Assembly (NCBI GenBank): GCA_037127255.1
Contig: JBANSL010000009.1
Location: forward strand, 2,104,001 to 2,168,000
DNA length: 64,000 nucleotides
Reading direction: 5' to 3'
Source of the DNA: Persicaria tinctoria
Lineage: Eukaryota; Streptophyta; Magnoliopsida; Caryophyllales; Polygonaceae
The notes beneath the pieces were generated by a model. It worked only from the letters and a program-made list of their open reading frames with translations. It searched no databases and was not told where the DNA came from. The translations under genes and the position numbers were made by a program. The first letter of the stretch is position 1. Each line of letters opens with the position of its first letter. Shown here piece after piece: positions 24,030-35,752 of the stretch.

Positions 24030-25205
24030 TTAAAAAAATGGCATCAAATAATTACATTAAAACACTGATTTGAAAAAGTTGTATTACATTAAAGAAAAAA
24101 TTGTCATCAAAACGTTACCTTGAAAAAATATGGCATCAGGAAAACATTACCTTGAAAAAATATGGCATCACGGAAAAAAAATATCATCAAAAAATTGATA
24201 TAAAAAAAGTGTCAACAGTAAAAAAAAATGGCATCAATGGTCAATGTGGCATCACAGTAAACAAAAAAATATCAGCAAGATTTGAAAAAAATGGCATTAA
24301 AAAAGTGTCATCAATCCATTTTATTATAAAATCAAACGATTTGATTAAAAAAAATATCATCAAATAATTACACTAGAAAAATGGCATCAAAACACTGCCT
24401 TCAAATTAGATGACATTAAAGAAAAAAATGTCATCTAAACATTACCTTGAAAAAACATGGCACCACGAAAACAGTACCTTGAAAAAAAATATGGCATCAA
24501 ACGATTTGATTAAAAAAAGTGAGATAAAATAATTACATTAGAAAAATGGTATCAAAACACTAATTTGAAAAACTTGCATCACATTAAAGAAAAAAAATGT
24601 CATCAAAATAATACTTTGAAAAAATATGGCATCATGGTAAAAAAAACATATCATCAAAACATTGACATAAAAAAGTGTCATCAGTAGTCAATAGTAAAAA
24701 AAAAGCATCAAAACACTGATTTGAAAAAGTTGCATCACATTAAAAGAGTGGGAGGGCATTTTTTATTCGCGTTTTCTAAATACACCACATCAAACGATTT
24801 GATTAAAAAAATGACATCAAATAATTACAGTAGAAAAATGACATCAAACGCTGATTTGAAAAAGTTGCATCACATTAAAGAAAAAATTGTCATCAAAACA
24901 TTACATTGAAAAAATATGGCATCACGAAAACATTACCTTAAAAAAATATGGCATCACGATAAAAAAAAATATCATCAAAAAATTGATGTCAAAAAAGTGT
25001 CATCAGTAGTCAAGGGTAAAAAAATGGCATCAATGTGGCATCACAGTAAACAAAAAAAATATCAACAAGATTTGAAAAAAACGATATTAAAAAAGTGTCA
25101 TCAAACCAGTTTATTAGAAAAGTGACATTAAAGTGAAAATAAAATGTAAAAAAAGTGGCATCAAAACGACAAAAAATGGCATCATAAAAAAAATAATAAA
25201 TAAAA
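24030..25205. repeat. Left arm of ATGGCATCA words
   Basis: Dense irregular repeats of ATGGCATCA, AAAGTGTCATCA and ACATTACCTTGAAAAAA on the plus strand. The right arm (25560-26375) carries the same words in reverse complement, so the two could fold on each other. Small lysine-rich open frames here are by-products. Confidence 0.85.
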
Positions 25206-25224
25206 AAAATAAAAATTAAAAATA

Positions 25225-25532
25225 TTGTTGACCGCGTTGACCGGTCAACGGTCAACGTTGACCGGCGTTGACCTTGATAGTTAAATTGGGAAGGGTGCTA
25301 GGTTAGTTAATTCATTTTGTTTGGGTGCTAGTTAGCTAATTAGATATTTATAATGTGTTAGTTGACAAAATAACCCTATTTTGAACCTTTAATTAAATAA
25401 TTAGCACCCAAATTAATTTTATTAGGTAGGCTAGCACCCTTCCCAATTGGTCAACGTTGACCGTTGACTGGTCAACGTTGACCGTTGACTGGTCAACGTT
25501 GACCGTTGACTGGTCAACATTGACCGTTGACT
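25225..25532. repeat. Centre of the element: TTGACC palindromes and 21-bp tandem repeat
   Basis: 25225-25275 is made of GTTGACC and GGTCAAC in both directions. At 25449-25532 a 21-bp unit starting GGTCAACGTTGACCGTTGAC is repeated four times with one change in the last. Between them, GGGAAGGGTGCTAG (from 25288) and CTAGCACCCTTCCC (to 25445) are inverse to each other, and the middle (about 25360-25400) resembles transposon termini placed back to back. Confidence 0.8.
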
Positions 25533-25559
25533 TTTTTGGTTATTTATTTATTTATGTAT

Positions 25560-26375
25560 TTATTTATTTATAACCAATTGATGCCACTTTTTTGATGCCA
25601 TTTTTCATAATGCTTTGATGCCAAATTTATAATTATATTTTTTTCTTTAATGTGATGCCAGTTTTTAAAGTAGCGTTTTTGATGTTATGTGATGCCACTT
25701 TTTTCAAACTTTGATGACACTTTTTTATGTCAATGTTTTGATGATATGTTTTTTTACCATGATGTCATATTTTTTCAAAGTGGTATTTTGATGACATTTT
25801 TTTCCTTTAATGTGATGCAAGTTTTTCAAATTAGTGTTTTGATACCATTTTTCTAATTTAATTATTTTATCTCACTTTTTTTTAATCAAATCGTTTGATG
25901 CCATATTTTTTTTCAAGGTACTGATTTTGTGGTGCCATATTTTTTCAAGGTAATGTTTAGATGACATTTTTTTATTTAATGTGATGCAACTTTTTCAAAG
26001 CAGTGTTTTGATGCCATTTTTCTAGTGTAATTATTTGATGATATTTTTTTAATCAAATCGTTTGATTTTATAATAAAATGGATTGATGACACTTTTTTAA
26101 TGCCATTTTTTTCAAATCTTGCTGATATTTTTTTGTTTACTGTGATGCCACATTGACCATTGATGCCATTTTTTTTACCGTTGACTACTGATGACACTTT
26201 TTTTATATCAATTTTTTGATGATATTTTTTTTCGTGATGCAATATTTTTTCAATGTAATGTTTTCGTGATTCCATATTTTTTTCAAGGTAACGTTTTGAT
26301 GACAATTTTTTCTTTAATGTAATGCAACTTTTTCAATGTAATGCAATATTTTTTCTTTAATGTAATGCAACTTTT
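25560..26375. repeat. Right arm of TGATGCCAT words
   Basis: Inverse counterpart of the left arm: TGATGCCATTTTT, TGATGACACTTTTTT and TTTTTTCAAGGTAATGTTT repeated many times. It ends near 26375, where a 36-bp tandem repeat (TATGGGTTAATTTTTGTAAT) follows at about 26380-26445. Confidence 0.85.
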
Positions 26376-26459
26376 TCATATTTATGGGTTAATTTTTGTA
26401 ATTTTACAAAAATTGCTATTTATGGGTTAATTTTTGTAATTTTGTAAAAAGTGCTTCTT

Positions 26460-26960
26460 CAACCCTAAGGCTTCCCCTTCCGATCCTCTGTACACGATTG
26501 AACGCAACCATAGCTCCGGCCGCCGCTGCTCGATCCCTCGCTCCGGCCGATCGATCTCGCTCGCTCGACCTCGACCTTGCTCGTTCCGGACGCTCGCTCG
26601 TCACCGCCTCCTTCCCTCGCTCAGATCTGGACTCGCTCAACCTCAGCTCATCCACTTCCTCTCGCTCCCCTGCTCCCCGTCTCTCGCTTTTGCCCAGAAT
26701 CCGGCGCCTCCACACCAGATCCGGCGCTCCCTCACCAGATCCGCCAATTTTCGGTCTTCATTCCACCAGATCCGCCCATCCCAAGCCCAAATCCAGCAGC
26801 TTCGACGCCCAACCCCCACCGACGAAACCTCCAGCTCCTAGCACACAGGCGTCAAGAGCAACTCTGACCCACGCGCCACCGCTCCCAAACACCAATTTGA
26901 GAAAAAGCTGCAACCTTCCCCCCATTTCAACAGGTACCAATTTGAGAAAGAGTAAAGCTG
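26460..26960. repeat. Inverted GC-rich block of the Mutator-like element
   Basis: On the minus strand this reads GATCGGCCGGAGCGAGGGAT and related words that also occur on the plus strand at about 22395-22415. The block is thus an inverted copy of the DNA that supplies the N-terminus of the captured coding sequence. Overlapping frames of 96-177 codons on both strands follow from the GC bias and are not called. Confidence 0.6.
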
Positions 26961-27078
26961 CTAAGGGGCTAATAAAAATTAATAGGGTGTTAGAACGGCA
27001 AATTCTAAAAGTTACTATGCTATTAACTTAATTAGATTAGGTTATGGTGATATTTTAGAAAATTTTCTCTTGTTATAA

Positions 27079-27897
27079 TCTTAGATTCTTATCTTATAAA
27101 ATTGTGATAATAAATTGTGATCATAAAGTAGACCGAACATTATCCGTAAATTGTTATTAAATTATTCCAACCGAAACATAAAAAATTGGGTCTGATTTTA
27201 TCTTCTCCTTTATTATACATAATTTCTTTCAAAAAATTTCAAAATATGTGATTGGCGCATAAAACTACTTTTAAGGAGAAGCCGCCATGTGTCTCAGGCA
27301 ACTTCTCCTTTATTATATACTAGTGTAAATCCCGTCCCGTGTATGGAGAATGCGTTAATCAAAATATAAATTATTTTTTCCTCCAAAAAATCATATAAAT
27401 ATAAATAAAATTAGTTCGACGGGTTATATATAATCTAAATATCTTTTAATTAGTTTTTCTTAAAATATAAATAAAATTAACATTTATAAGGTACTATGTA
27501 AAAGTTTTTTTTTTCCTAATCTACGGTTCATTAAATCTCGTGTAATTTAATTAGATAGTTGATTTTTAAAAATATTTTAATATTCCTTTTTATTAAATAT
27601 GTAGTATATATTTATTACAATAGTTTACTAAAATATCTATGTACGGATGGATTGTGGCTACATATATGACTATATAATGTTTTAATTATTTATTTTGGCC
27701 TCAAAAAATAATATAGATAGATAGATATAAAATAACAATTATTAATTGATTGATTTTGATATAAATAATTATTTCCACCAAAAAATAATCTAAATATAAA
27801 TAAAATAGCACCTATCAAATATTACATATTTATCTACTAATATTTTTGGTAAGTATGACTATGAAAATTAGTTTTATTAATTATTTTTATTATTACT
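27079..27897. other. AT-rich DNA with possible Helitron-type end sequences
   Basis: No gene. CTTCTCCTTTATTATA occurs at 27202 and again exactly 100 bp on at 27302. The second copy runs into TACTAGTGTAAATCCCGT, and AAGGAGAAG/CTTCTCCTT form an inverted repeat around GCCATGTGTC. Such words are common at Helitron borders in plants, but no complete Helitron could be delimited. The rest (27350-27897) is AT-rich with nothing recognised. Confidence 0.35.
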
Positions 27898-29527
27898 ACT
27901 ACTGTAACGACCCAGAATTATGATTTCTAGGTTACGTTTCAAGGGATAAAACCCCTTGTTCGGATCTTGCAATCCAGGTACGGGTCGAGGTTTCAAACTC
28001 ATTTTAAGATTAGTAGAAAGAGGGACTTCAAACCCTAAAAAACTCGAAGGGCCGTTGGGTACCCTTAACCTGTCCTAAGACTATGTCGCAGAATCCATTT
28101 CAAACGAAAGTAAAGCGGAAGCAAAGTAAAGATACAAGTGCCACGGCAGAGCCGGGTCAAAATATCATCAACCATTCAAATTCGAGCCGTAATTAAATTG
28201 GTGAAGTTGGAATCTCAACTCTCTCTTTCTGCCATGTTAGACCCAGCGGTCATGGACTCAAATCAGCATCAATAGTAGTAAGTATAACGGATACCTAAAA
28301 AAATTGATATGGGGCGGGATCAGATCGATGCCCACTTTAGCTCTGCATCCCAACCCTAAGCACACATATACGCTATACCTAATAAAGATGCTTCTAGATG
28401 CATTGCGGGATATTAACACACTAACATGCTCCTAAGATCAAGTGCATAATAATAATAAGACCTTAGCACAGAATACCAAGTGGTATATCCCTCTCCTACC
28501 TCCACCCCCTTCCGATAAGGCGGAGACTGGCTAGCTCGTGAATGCATTCCATCATAATCGGGCGGCACGCATGCCTAACCCGCTCCATAATAAAGCCCGC
28601 AGACATCTCATAATATAAGGAAGTTCATGACTCGATTGACTCAGGACGGGACCCGATGAGACTAGGTCGTCCTATAACCCCAGCAATGACTCTAGTTACT
28701 TCACAGATAACGGCCGTTCTGTTTACATACACATAGAGAAATAGAATGCTCAACGATCGATGCAACCTAGCATGGTACTACATGGCATGCTGATCATGAA
28801 TGCAAACACCTAGTATATCATGCACCTAAAGCAGGGAATAGCTCTATTCAATCTGAGTAAGCTCCGAAGAGACTTACCTGGAGATGCAGAACAGCAAGAT
28901 AACACAAGCAAGAGTCCAAATGCAAGTCCAAAGCTATCCAAGAGCAATACACATCTATCATCAAGCCATTTCCATAAGCTGTCGGGCTAACACTCATACA
29001 CAAAACCTAAGTTCTCAACATCCTCAAAACCAATCAATAGTAAAACCATTTCCAAAATCTTTCCGATACGATCAACATCAACTAAAATCATTTACTCCCA
29101 ATCAAATCCATTGATAAAATCGTACCAACCATATTTCCAAACTCTTAAATCCCAAATTAAGTCAACTCATATTCAAAATAATTTCTCAAATCATTCTTGG
29201 CCAAATTCCGACATTTATCATTTAAATCCTTAACAAATTCCCAAAATCATATTATTAACACAATCCCGGCATATTTATTTTCAAAATCATTACATAAATA
29301 AATTCCGACATTTAGTCACAAAATAATTCTATTTTCACAACCATCTTTACATATCAATAAAATATCTCAATAGTTTTAGAAAAATTTCAAGTAGTATATA
29401 TTAATGACCCTTTAAAACCACCGAATATTCACACGAGCACTTAGATAAATTTTTACACATAAGAAAATAGCAATTGGGTAAATATTGGAACATTAATTAA
29501 AAGTAGTTAAATAATACTTAAAAACAA

Positions 29528-30503
29528 GGGCGATTTTGGTACTAAGTCTTTTTTGAATATTCAATTAGTCACCTAGGCCATTAGTTAATTTAATTAGTTT
29601 TGCTCTAGCCCCTTCCCAATTGGGCGGGTTGGTCAATGGTCAACCGTTTGACCATTGACCGGTCAACGGTTGACCGTTGACCAACCCATTTTGATGCCAA
29701 CCTTTTTTCTTTTTTTTTTGATGCTAACTTTTTTTTGATGCCAACTTTTTTTTTAGTGATGCCATATTTTACCGTTTTGATGCCAAAATTTTACTATATT
29801 TTATTTTCACTTTGATGCCACTTTTTTATGTCAATTTTTTTATAATATTTTTTTTACCGTGATGCCATATTTTTGATGATATTTTTTCAAAGTAGTATTT
29901 TTGATGACATTTTTTTCTTTAATGTGATACAAATTTTTCAAAATGGCATCAATGGTCAACGTGACATTAGAGTAAACAAAAAATGTCATCAAAGTTTAAA
30001 AAAAGTGTCATCCAATAATTTAATTAGAAAAGTGGCATCAGATTGAAAATAAAATGTAATAAAATTTTGGCATCAAAACGGTAAAATATGACATCACAAA
30101 AAATGTCATCAATGTTTTAAAAAAGTGGCATTAAAAAAAAGTCATCCAATCATTTCATTCGAAAAGTGACAATAAGGTGACAATATTTTGATTCCACGTT
30201 TTAAGCTCTTATGCCATCAATTATATAAAATTGTCACCACAAAATGTTGGCATCAAAACGGTAAAATATGGAATCACAAAAAAAAAAAAAAAAGTTGTCA
30301 TAAAAAAAAAAAGTTGGCATCAAAAAAAAAAAAAAAAAAGTTGGCATCAAAATGGGTTGACCGGTCAACGGTCAACGTTGACCGGTCAAGAGGGCTAAGC
30401 AAGCTAAAAAAACAATTAATTGGCTAAGCATACTAAAAAAACAATTAATGGGCCTACCTAGCTAACCAAATATGCTAAAAGGGTTTTTTCACCAAATTCC
30501 CTC
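29528..30503. mobile_element. 976-bp Mutator-like MITE nested in the solo LTR
   Basis: It is flanked by a perfect 9-bp duplication TAAAAACAA (29519-29527 and 30504-30512), the Mutator signature. The ends GGGCGATTTTGGT and, inverted, GAGGGAATTTGGT form imperfect terminal repeats. From outside to inside both halves carry TTGACC/GGTCAA palindromes, then TTTTGATGCCAAC arms with long T or A runs, so the whole element is close to a palindrome. It shares these parts with the 5.1-kb element at 21998-27069. There is no coding capacity. Confidence 0.85.
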
Positions 30504-30714
30504 TAAAAACAATCCATAATAGTAGTTAATACGGAGTAATAATACTTATATAAATCAACGAATTAACATTTAATCGGAATTTAAATAGAACAACCAATAA
30601 AACCTCAATAACCAACCCAATCTTAAAGAAAGGCCCAATCAATCCCCAAATTTCGGATCTAGGCCCTAACCCAAAAGACAACACAATTACCAACCCGACA
30701 CTGCTCACTTTCTT

Positions 30715-31560
30715 CCCCCAAATCTCACAGCGTTGATCAGAGAAAGGAAAAGAGAGGGAGGGTGAGCTCGCCGGAGGAACGGGAGAGAAAGGGGAAGAAG
30801 CCCAGGGCCTCCAGCGGCCAATTTTCCGACCCTAACCACTCTCAATCAGACCGAACCCCGATTTCGACCACCCCCCGTATCCCAGGAACGAAACGCGCAC
30901 AAGGGAGGAAAAGAAAAGGAGAAACTCACCGAGTTCGCCGAACATCGCCGGAATCTTCGACAACGGCGTGAATTGGCTTCGTCGGAGTCGGATTAGAGCG
31001 GGATTGGCCTAGGACGGAGGGAAATCGGTTAAAGGTCAAGCTTTATGCCCTTCTCGAGCGAATCGGAGAGGAAGGGGGCTTACCGACCGGAAGTGGATGG
31101 AAATCGGGGAAGTCGAGAGGAAGATGGCTCGGCTGCTGCTCCTGGCCTGGTCTGGGGCTTCTCGGCCTCGCCTGGGACGCCGGAGAAGGAAGCTGCTGCT
31201 TCTGGACGGAGCGAGGAGGAGACGAGGTGCTGCAGGGACGCGCTCGGAAGCGCTCGGCGGGTGCTCTGTGACCCGGCTCCATACTAGAGGACAAGGTTGG
31301 GTGGTGCTGCTTCCAATGCTGCCGTCGGAAACCAGAGAGTGAGGACGGAGGCTTGGCAACAGAAGACGGAAGAGGAAGGATGAGGGAGGCGGAATGGTAG
31401 CGGAGGCAGTGGTCCTTTTGGTGGTTTTCCGAGCAGTAAAGAGTGGGAGAGAGACATGGAATTGGGTTTTTCAGTTTGTCTGCAGAGAAGGAACGTGGTA
31501 CAGAATTTATGGGTTTTGGGTGGAAATTGGTGTGTGTGAGAGTGAAGGCAGAGAGGGAGA
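30715..31560. other. GC-rich block of the solo LTR
   Basis: This matches in position the GC-rich blocks of the other LTRs (12500-13250, 20570-21300, 34560-35330, 42720-43480). Open frames of 80-107 codons on both strands overlap each other and are not supported as genes. Confidence 0.5.
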
Positions 31561-32150
31561 GTGTTTATACAAAAGGGGAAATTGGGAGTGAAGACAAGAA
31601 TTAGCTGGGAATTGCAATGTAGGGGAATCTCCTCCGCAATTGAAATTTTAGAACAACAGAGAGAGAGAGAGGAGAGAGAGGAAAGAAATTTTTGTGGTCA
31701 AATTTTCTCTAATTGCCCAAACACCAAAATTATTCTTATCCAAATCATACCACAATTATAATAACTTTAAAATTGAAATAGGGATAAAAGACCGAGACAT
31801 TTGAGGTGGAAGACATAAGGAATATGATCCTAAGGAAAATACCCGGAAAAGAAATAGAATATAATAAAATAAAACATGAAACCCGCTCACTCGACTTTAT
31901 CCCGACTCAAAAGATATAAAGCTTAAAACTTCAAATTGAAATCGAATTCTCGAACTGAATCAAATAATAAAATTATATTATACTTTCAAATTTTAGCAAG
32001 CGAAAGTGAAAATAAATCTGAATTAAAGTCCATTTAAAATAATTATATGCCGAAATTCATTTTAAGAGATTTTAGTTAACCCGATTTAAATTCATATTTA
32101 ATTTCTTTTTTCGAGAATTATGATTTAAAAATCCGGGCCTTTACAACTAC

Positions 32151-32369
32151 TACGTTTAATTATATTGATATAGTTTTTTCCTAATATAATATTTACTCTT
32201 TTATAAGATATTCCATCTATCCAATTATATGTGTTAATGGTAAAATAAAATAATTATTTTTATTAGATTTCCTTTTTGACGGGAGAAAGCTTTGCGAGAC
32301 GCACTCTCGTGACGGGAGAAAGCTTTGCGAGAAACCAATGCATCGGTTTTAGTATATGTATATAGATAG

Positions 32370-32422
<53 letters not shown>

Positions 32423-32566
32423 GAAGATTTCATCCATCCAGATGTATGAGTTAATGGTAAAATAAATTAATTATTTAATTATTTTTAATTATATAGATTA
32501 GAATTATCCAATTATAGGAGTATTAGATTTCCTTTTTGAAGGGAGAAAATTTTGCGAGATCACTCA
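32151..32566. repeat. AT-rich flank with an imperfect 260-bp direct duplication
   Basis: TTAGATTTCCTTTTTGA followed by GGGAGAAAGCTTTGCGAG-like sequence occurs at about 32264 and again at about 32524, and the preceding GTTAATGGTAAAATAAA is also doubled. GACGGGAGAAAGCTTTGCGA also repeats within the first copy, at 32279 and 32312. A (TA)n run spans about 32371-32418. Confidence 0.7.
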
Positions 32567-32571
32567 CGCGC

Positions 32572-35500
32572 TGTAACGGCCCGTGATTATGATTCCCGGG
32601 TTACGTTTCGAGGGATGAAACCCCTCGTTAGGATCTTGCGCCCCGAGTACAGGTTGAAGGTTTGAAATTCTATCCTAACATTTTAAAGTGGGATTTCATA
32701 CCCAAAATTCGAAGGGGTCGTTGGAATCCCCGGGAAAGTCCCCTGTACCTGTCATAGGTCTAAGCGTGGAAAACCAAAGGTCACACAAATAGCGGAAGTA
32801 AAGCATAATACAAAGGGGTGCCACGGCAGAGCCGGGTCAAAATATGATCAACCATTCAAATTTGAGCCGTAATTAAATTGGTGAAGTTGGAATCTCAACT
32901 CTCTCTTTCCTCCATGTTAGACCCAGCGGTCATGGACTCAAATCAGCATCAACAGTAGTAAGCATAACAGATACCTAAAAAAATTGATATGGGGCGGGAT
33001 CAGATCGATGCCCACTTTAGCTCTGCATCCCAACCCTAAGCACACATATACGCTATACCTAATAAAGATGCTTCTAGATGCATGGCGGAATATTAACACA
33101 CTAACATGCTCCTAAGATCAAGTGCATAATAATAATAATAATAAGGCATTAGCACAGAATACCAAGTGGTATATCCCTCTCCTACCTTCACCCCCTTCCG
33201 ATAGGGCGGAGACTGGCCAGCTCGTGAATGCATTCCATCATAATCGGGCGGCACGCATGCCTAACCCGCTCCACAATAAAACCCGCAGACATCTCATAAT
33301 ATAAGGAAGTTCATGACTCGATTGACTCAGGACGGGACCCGATGAGACTAGGTCATCCTATAACCCTAGCAATGACTCTAGTTACTTCACAGATAACGAC
33401 CGTTCTGTTTACATACACATAGATAAATAGAATGCTCAACGATCGATGCAACCTAGCATGGTACTACATGGCATGCTGATCATGAATGCAAACACCAAGT
33501 ATATCATGCACCTAAAGCAGGGAATAGCTCTATTCAATCTGAGTAAGCTCCGAAGAGACTTACCTGGCGGTGCAGAACAGCAAGACAAGCATTACGATAG
33601 ATTAAAGATCACCTAGAATAGGAACACATATATAAGTCTACGTGTGATCATCCAAGCACTCAAGCATATCATTCAACGAGAATAGCAACCATATCGCAAT
33701 CATCGTCCCGTCAAGTTCAACCATTCATCATATTTCCACATTCCACAAGACCATATCATTCTCATCATTCCATTCAGCCACATTCATGTATTCGCCACAA
33801 TATATCCTCAATAATAATCCGCACATCACATATATCATGTTCATCATATCCATCATATCTGAAAAGCATAAATTAACGATACACAAGTCTAACACCTCAT
33901 CATGCCTTTATTCAATCAATCATGCCATTAGTACACACCAATCATGATATTAGTCAACCATTCACATCAATCATGCTAGTTAGTCACAAATCATATAATT
34001 CCCGAGTTAGGCCCGAAACTGCTTTAAAATCCGAATCAACTAGTTAGAAATTCCGATCCTTGAAAACGCTCATCAAATTCCTTTTTTAATTTAATACATT
34101 TTTAAATCTCCAAGTCTCATAATATTATATCTTAAATCACCATATTATATCTTTTAACCTGAATAATAATATTTTATATCTTAATCTCAAAATAATATCC
34201 TATATTTTAATCCCAATGATATTATATAATGTTTTAAATACCATTTTCTTTCTAACACCTTCATAAAATATTTTCAAATCCTGTAAAATCCCAACCACCT
34301 TTATTTAATAAAATCATTCCTTTTATGAAATTACATATTGTCCTTATTTTATAAAAATTACAAACCGACCCCTCTATTTTATTAATGCCAAAACCGAGCT
34401 CCCTTGTTTGGAAAACCCCAAATGGAATTAAATTTGATGGAATGGGCCAGCCTTTTTCTTTTCTTTTGAAAGACAAATCTCGGCCCATAGAATTTAGGCC
34501 CAAAGATAGGCCCATATTCCTCTTTTAAAAATCTGATTTTGAAAGGCAAGAACTGAACCGGTTTTGTTTAAATGAAACCATGAGCCGGACCAGTTAAAAA
34601 GAAAACAAAAGACCGGACCGATGTCCCGTCTTCTTCGTCTGCCTCTGCGCAGAATCGGAAGAAGAGAAGGAGAGGGGGGGACCTCGCCGGCGCTTGATCC
34701 CGCTCCGGCCACACACCCGAAACCCAGGGACATAGAATTGACAAGAAGGGGGAAGAGGCAGTCACTCACCGAGAGGTCTCGTTTCACCGGAAAGGGGCTC
34801 GAAATCGCCTCGTCGGAGATCGATTGGGGCTTGCCGGAGTCGGAATCAGGGATCTCTCGGCCTAGGAATAAGGTAAGAGGTGTAAAGATGCGACCTTGCT
34901 CAGTTAGGGGGCGAAAGAAAGTGAAATCGAGCCTTACCACGCTTAAACAAAAACTAGAGAAAGGGATGTCGATGGGCTGCAGCAACGGCTCCGGCGAGCT
35001 TCCGGCGGGTCTGGGTGCTCGGGGACGCCAAGGAGGGTGAGGCGGAACTCCGGGGAGCTTACCGTGGAAGAAGGATGAAGGAGGAGGAGTGGGGGGTGCG
35101 GTTTTGGGCTCGGAAAAACAGAGAAGAAGATGGGGCTGCGGCTTCAAGGCGGAGGGAGGAGAACGACGATGAACTGGTTGTGGAGGTGAGGTGGTGGCGG
35201 CGGTGTAGTGGTGGTGAGGGCAGCCGACAATGGAGGAGGGAGCTCGGCAAAGCTCAAGGAATGGGGTGTGTGGATTTTGGGGTTTCTTTTGAAAATGAAA
35301 AGAGAATGGAGGGTGGACTGATCTTTTGATGAGGAAAGGGTTGCAGCGGGTCCTTAGGCTGATTCAAGTATTCAACTGCAGAAATGCAGTAGAAGGGTCG
35401 TGTGTTAACAGTTAGGGAAACAAGTCAATGGAGGAGGGAGATTGAAAGAGGGGTTGTTTAGCCAAAAGAGTGTAAGATGTGATATCAGATCATAGGGAGT

Positions 35501-35752
35501 GTAGAGAGTAGTGTGCACGCCAAATCAAAAGGAGGGGGAGACAAAAGTGTGGTTCCAAAATACCGAAAATAATTACTCTGAAACCCGCTCTCTCGATCTT
35601 ATCCTGATTCAATCAAATAATGTTTCGAATTCGATTTATTAAATTGAGGGCGAGTTTTTCTTGAAATATCCTATTTAAATTCATTTTTAATTTCATTTTT
35701 AATTTCATTTTTCTGAAAAAAAAAATGGGATTTAAAAATCCGAGCCTTTACA
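32572..35752 (-). repeat. 3' LTR of retrotransposon 2
   Basis: 3181 bp, from TGTAACGGCC to GAGCCTTTACA on the plus strand. It contains a (TAA)n run at about 33127, the GC-rich block at 34560-35330, and an open frame of 217 codons on the element strand (34494-35147) that also exists in the other LTR. Confidence 0.92.
34494..35147 (-). other. Open frame of 217 codons inside the 3' LTR, doubtful
   Basis: The frame lies in element orientation in the GC-rich LTR block and is rich in Pro, Ser and Arg (SAGEVPPSPSLLP, RRGRRRRRD). No domain is recognised. The copy in the other LTR (42649-43302) keeps the frame but differs at about seven residues, which does not suggest protein constraint. It is more likely a by-product of base composition than a gene. 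Confidence 0.2.

Larger units (their letters stand above)
21998..27069. mobile_element. Mutator-like element with inverted-repeat architecture (Pack-MULE type)
   Basis: 5.1 kb. The ends resemble each other in inverse: near the left end GAGAAAATTTGGTGAAATATCACC-like sequence, and near the right end its imperfect complement, with further matches such as CTAACACCC inward. The flanks TAGTTATAA (21989-21997) and TTGTTATAA (27070-27078) match at 8 of 9 bases, as expected for a Mutator target duplication. Inside are inverted GC-rich blocks, inverted arms of TGATGCCA words and clusters of TTGACC. A two-exon coding sequence sits only in the left half. No transposase was found, so the element would be non-autonomous. 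The exact left end is less certain than the right. Confidence 0.7.
27903..32145 (-). repeat. Solo LTR of the retrotransposon family, with a nested MITE
   Basis: The stretch starts TGTAACGACCC and ends GGGCCTTTACA, like the LTRs of retrotransposons 1 and 2, and is flanked directly by the 5-bp duplication ACTAC (27898-27902 and 32146-32150). With the nested 976-bp element and its 9-bp duplication removed it is about 3.26 kb, the expected LTR size. No interior or second LTR is attached, so it arose by LTR-LTR recombination. It is more diverged than the other copies. Confidence 0.88.

Noticed and set aside
24101..25125. Lys-rich frames of 62-88 codons
   Set aside because: They are translations of the ATGGCATCA repeat arm and have no independent support.
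26498..27031. 177-codon Ser/Pro/Arg-rich plus-strand frame
   Set aside because: It is the antisense of the inverted GC-rich block of the Mutator-like element, overlaps frames in all directions and ends in the terminal repeat.
30762..31761. Overlapping frames of 65-107 codons in the solo LTR
   Set aside because: Composition-driven frames in the GC-rich LTR block, with no agreement with the other LTR copies.
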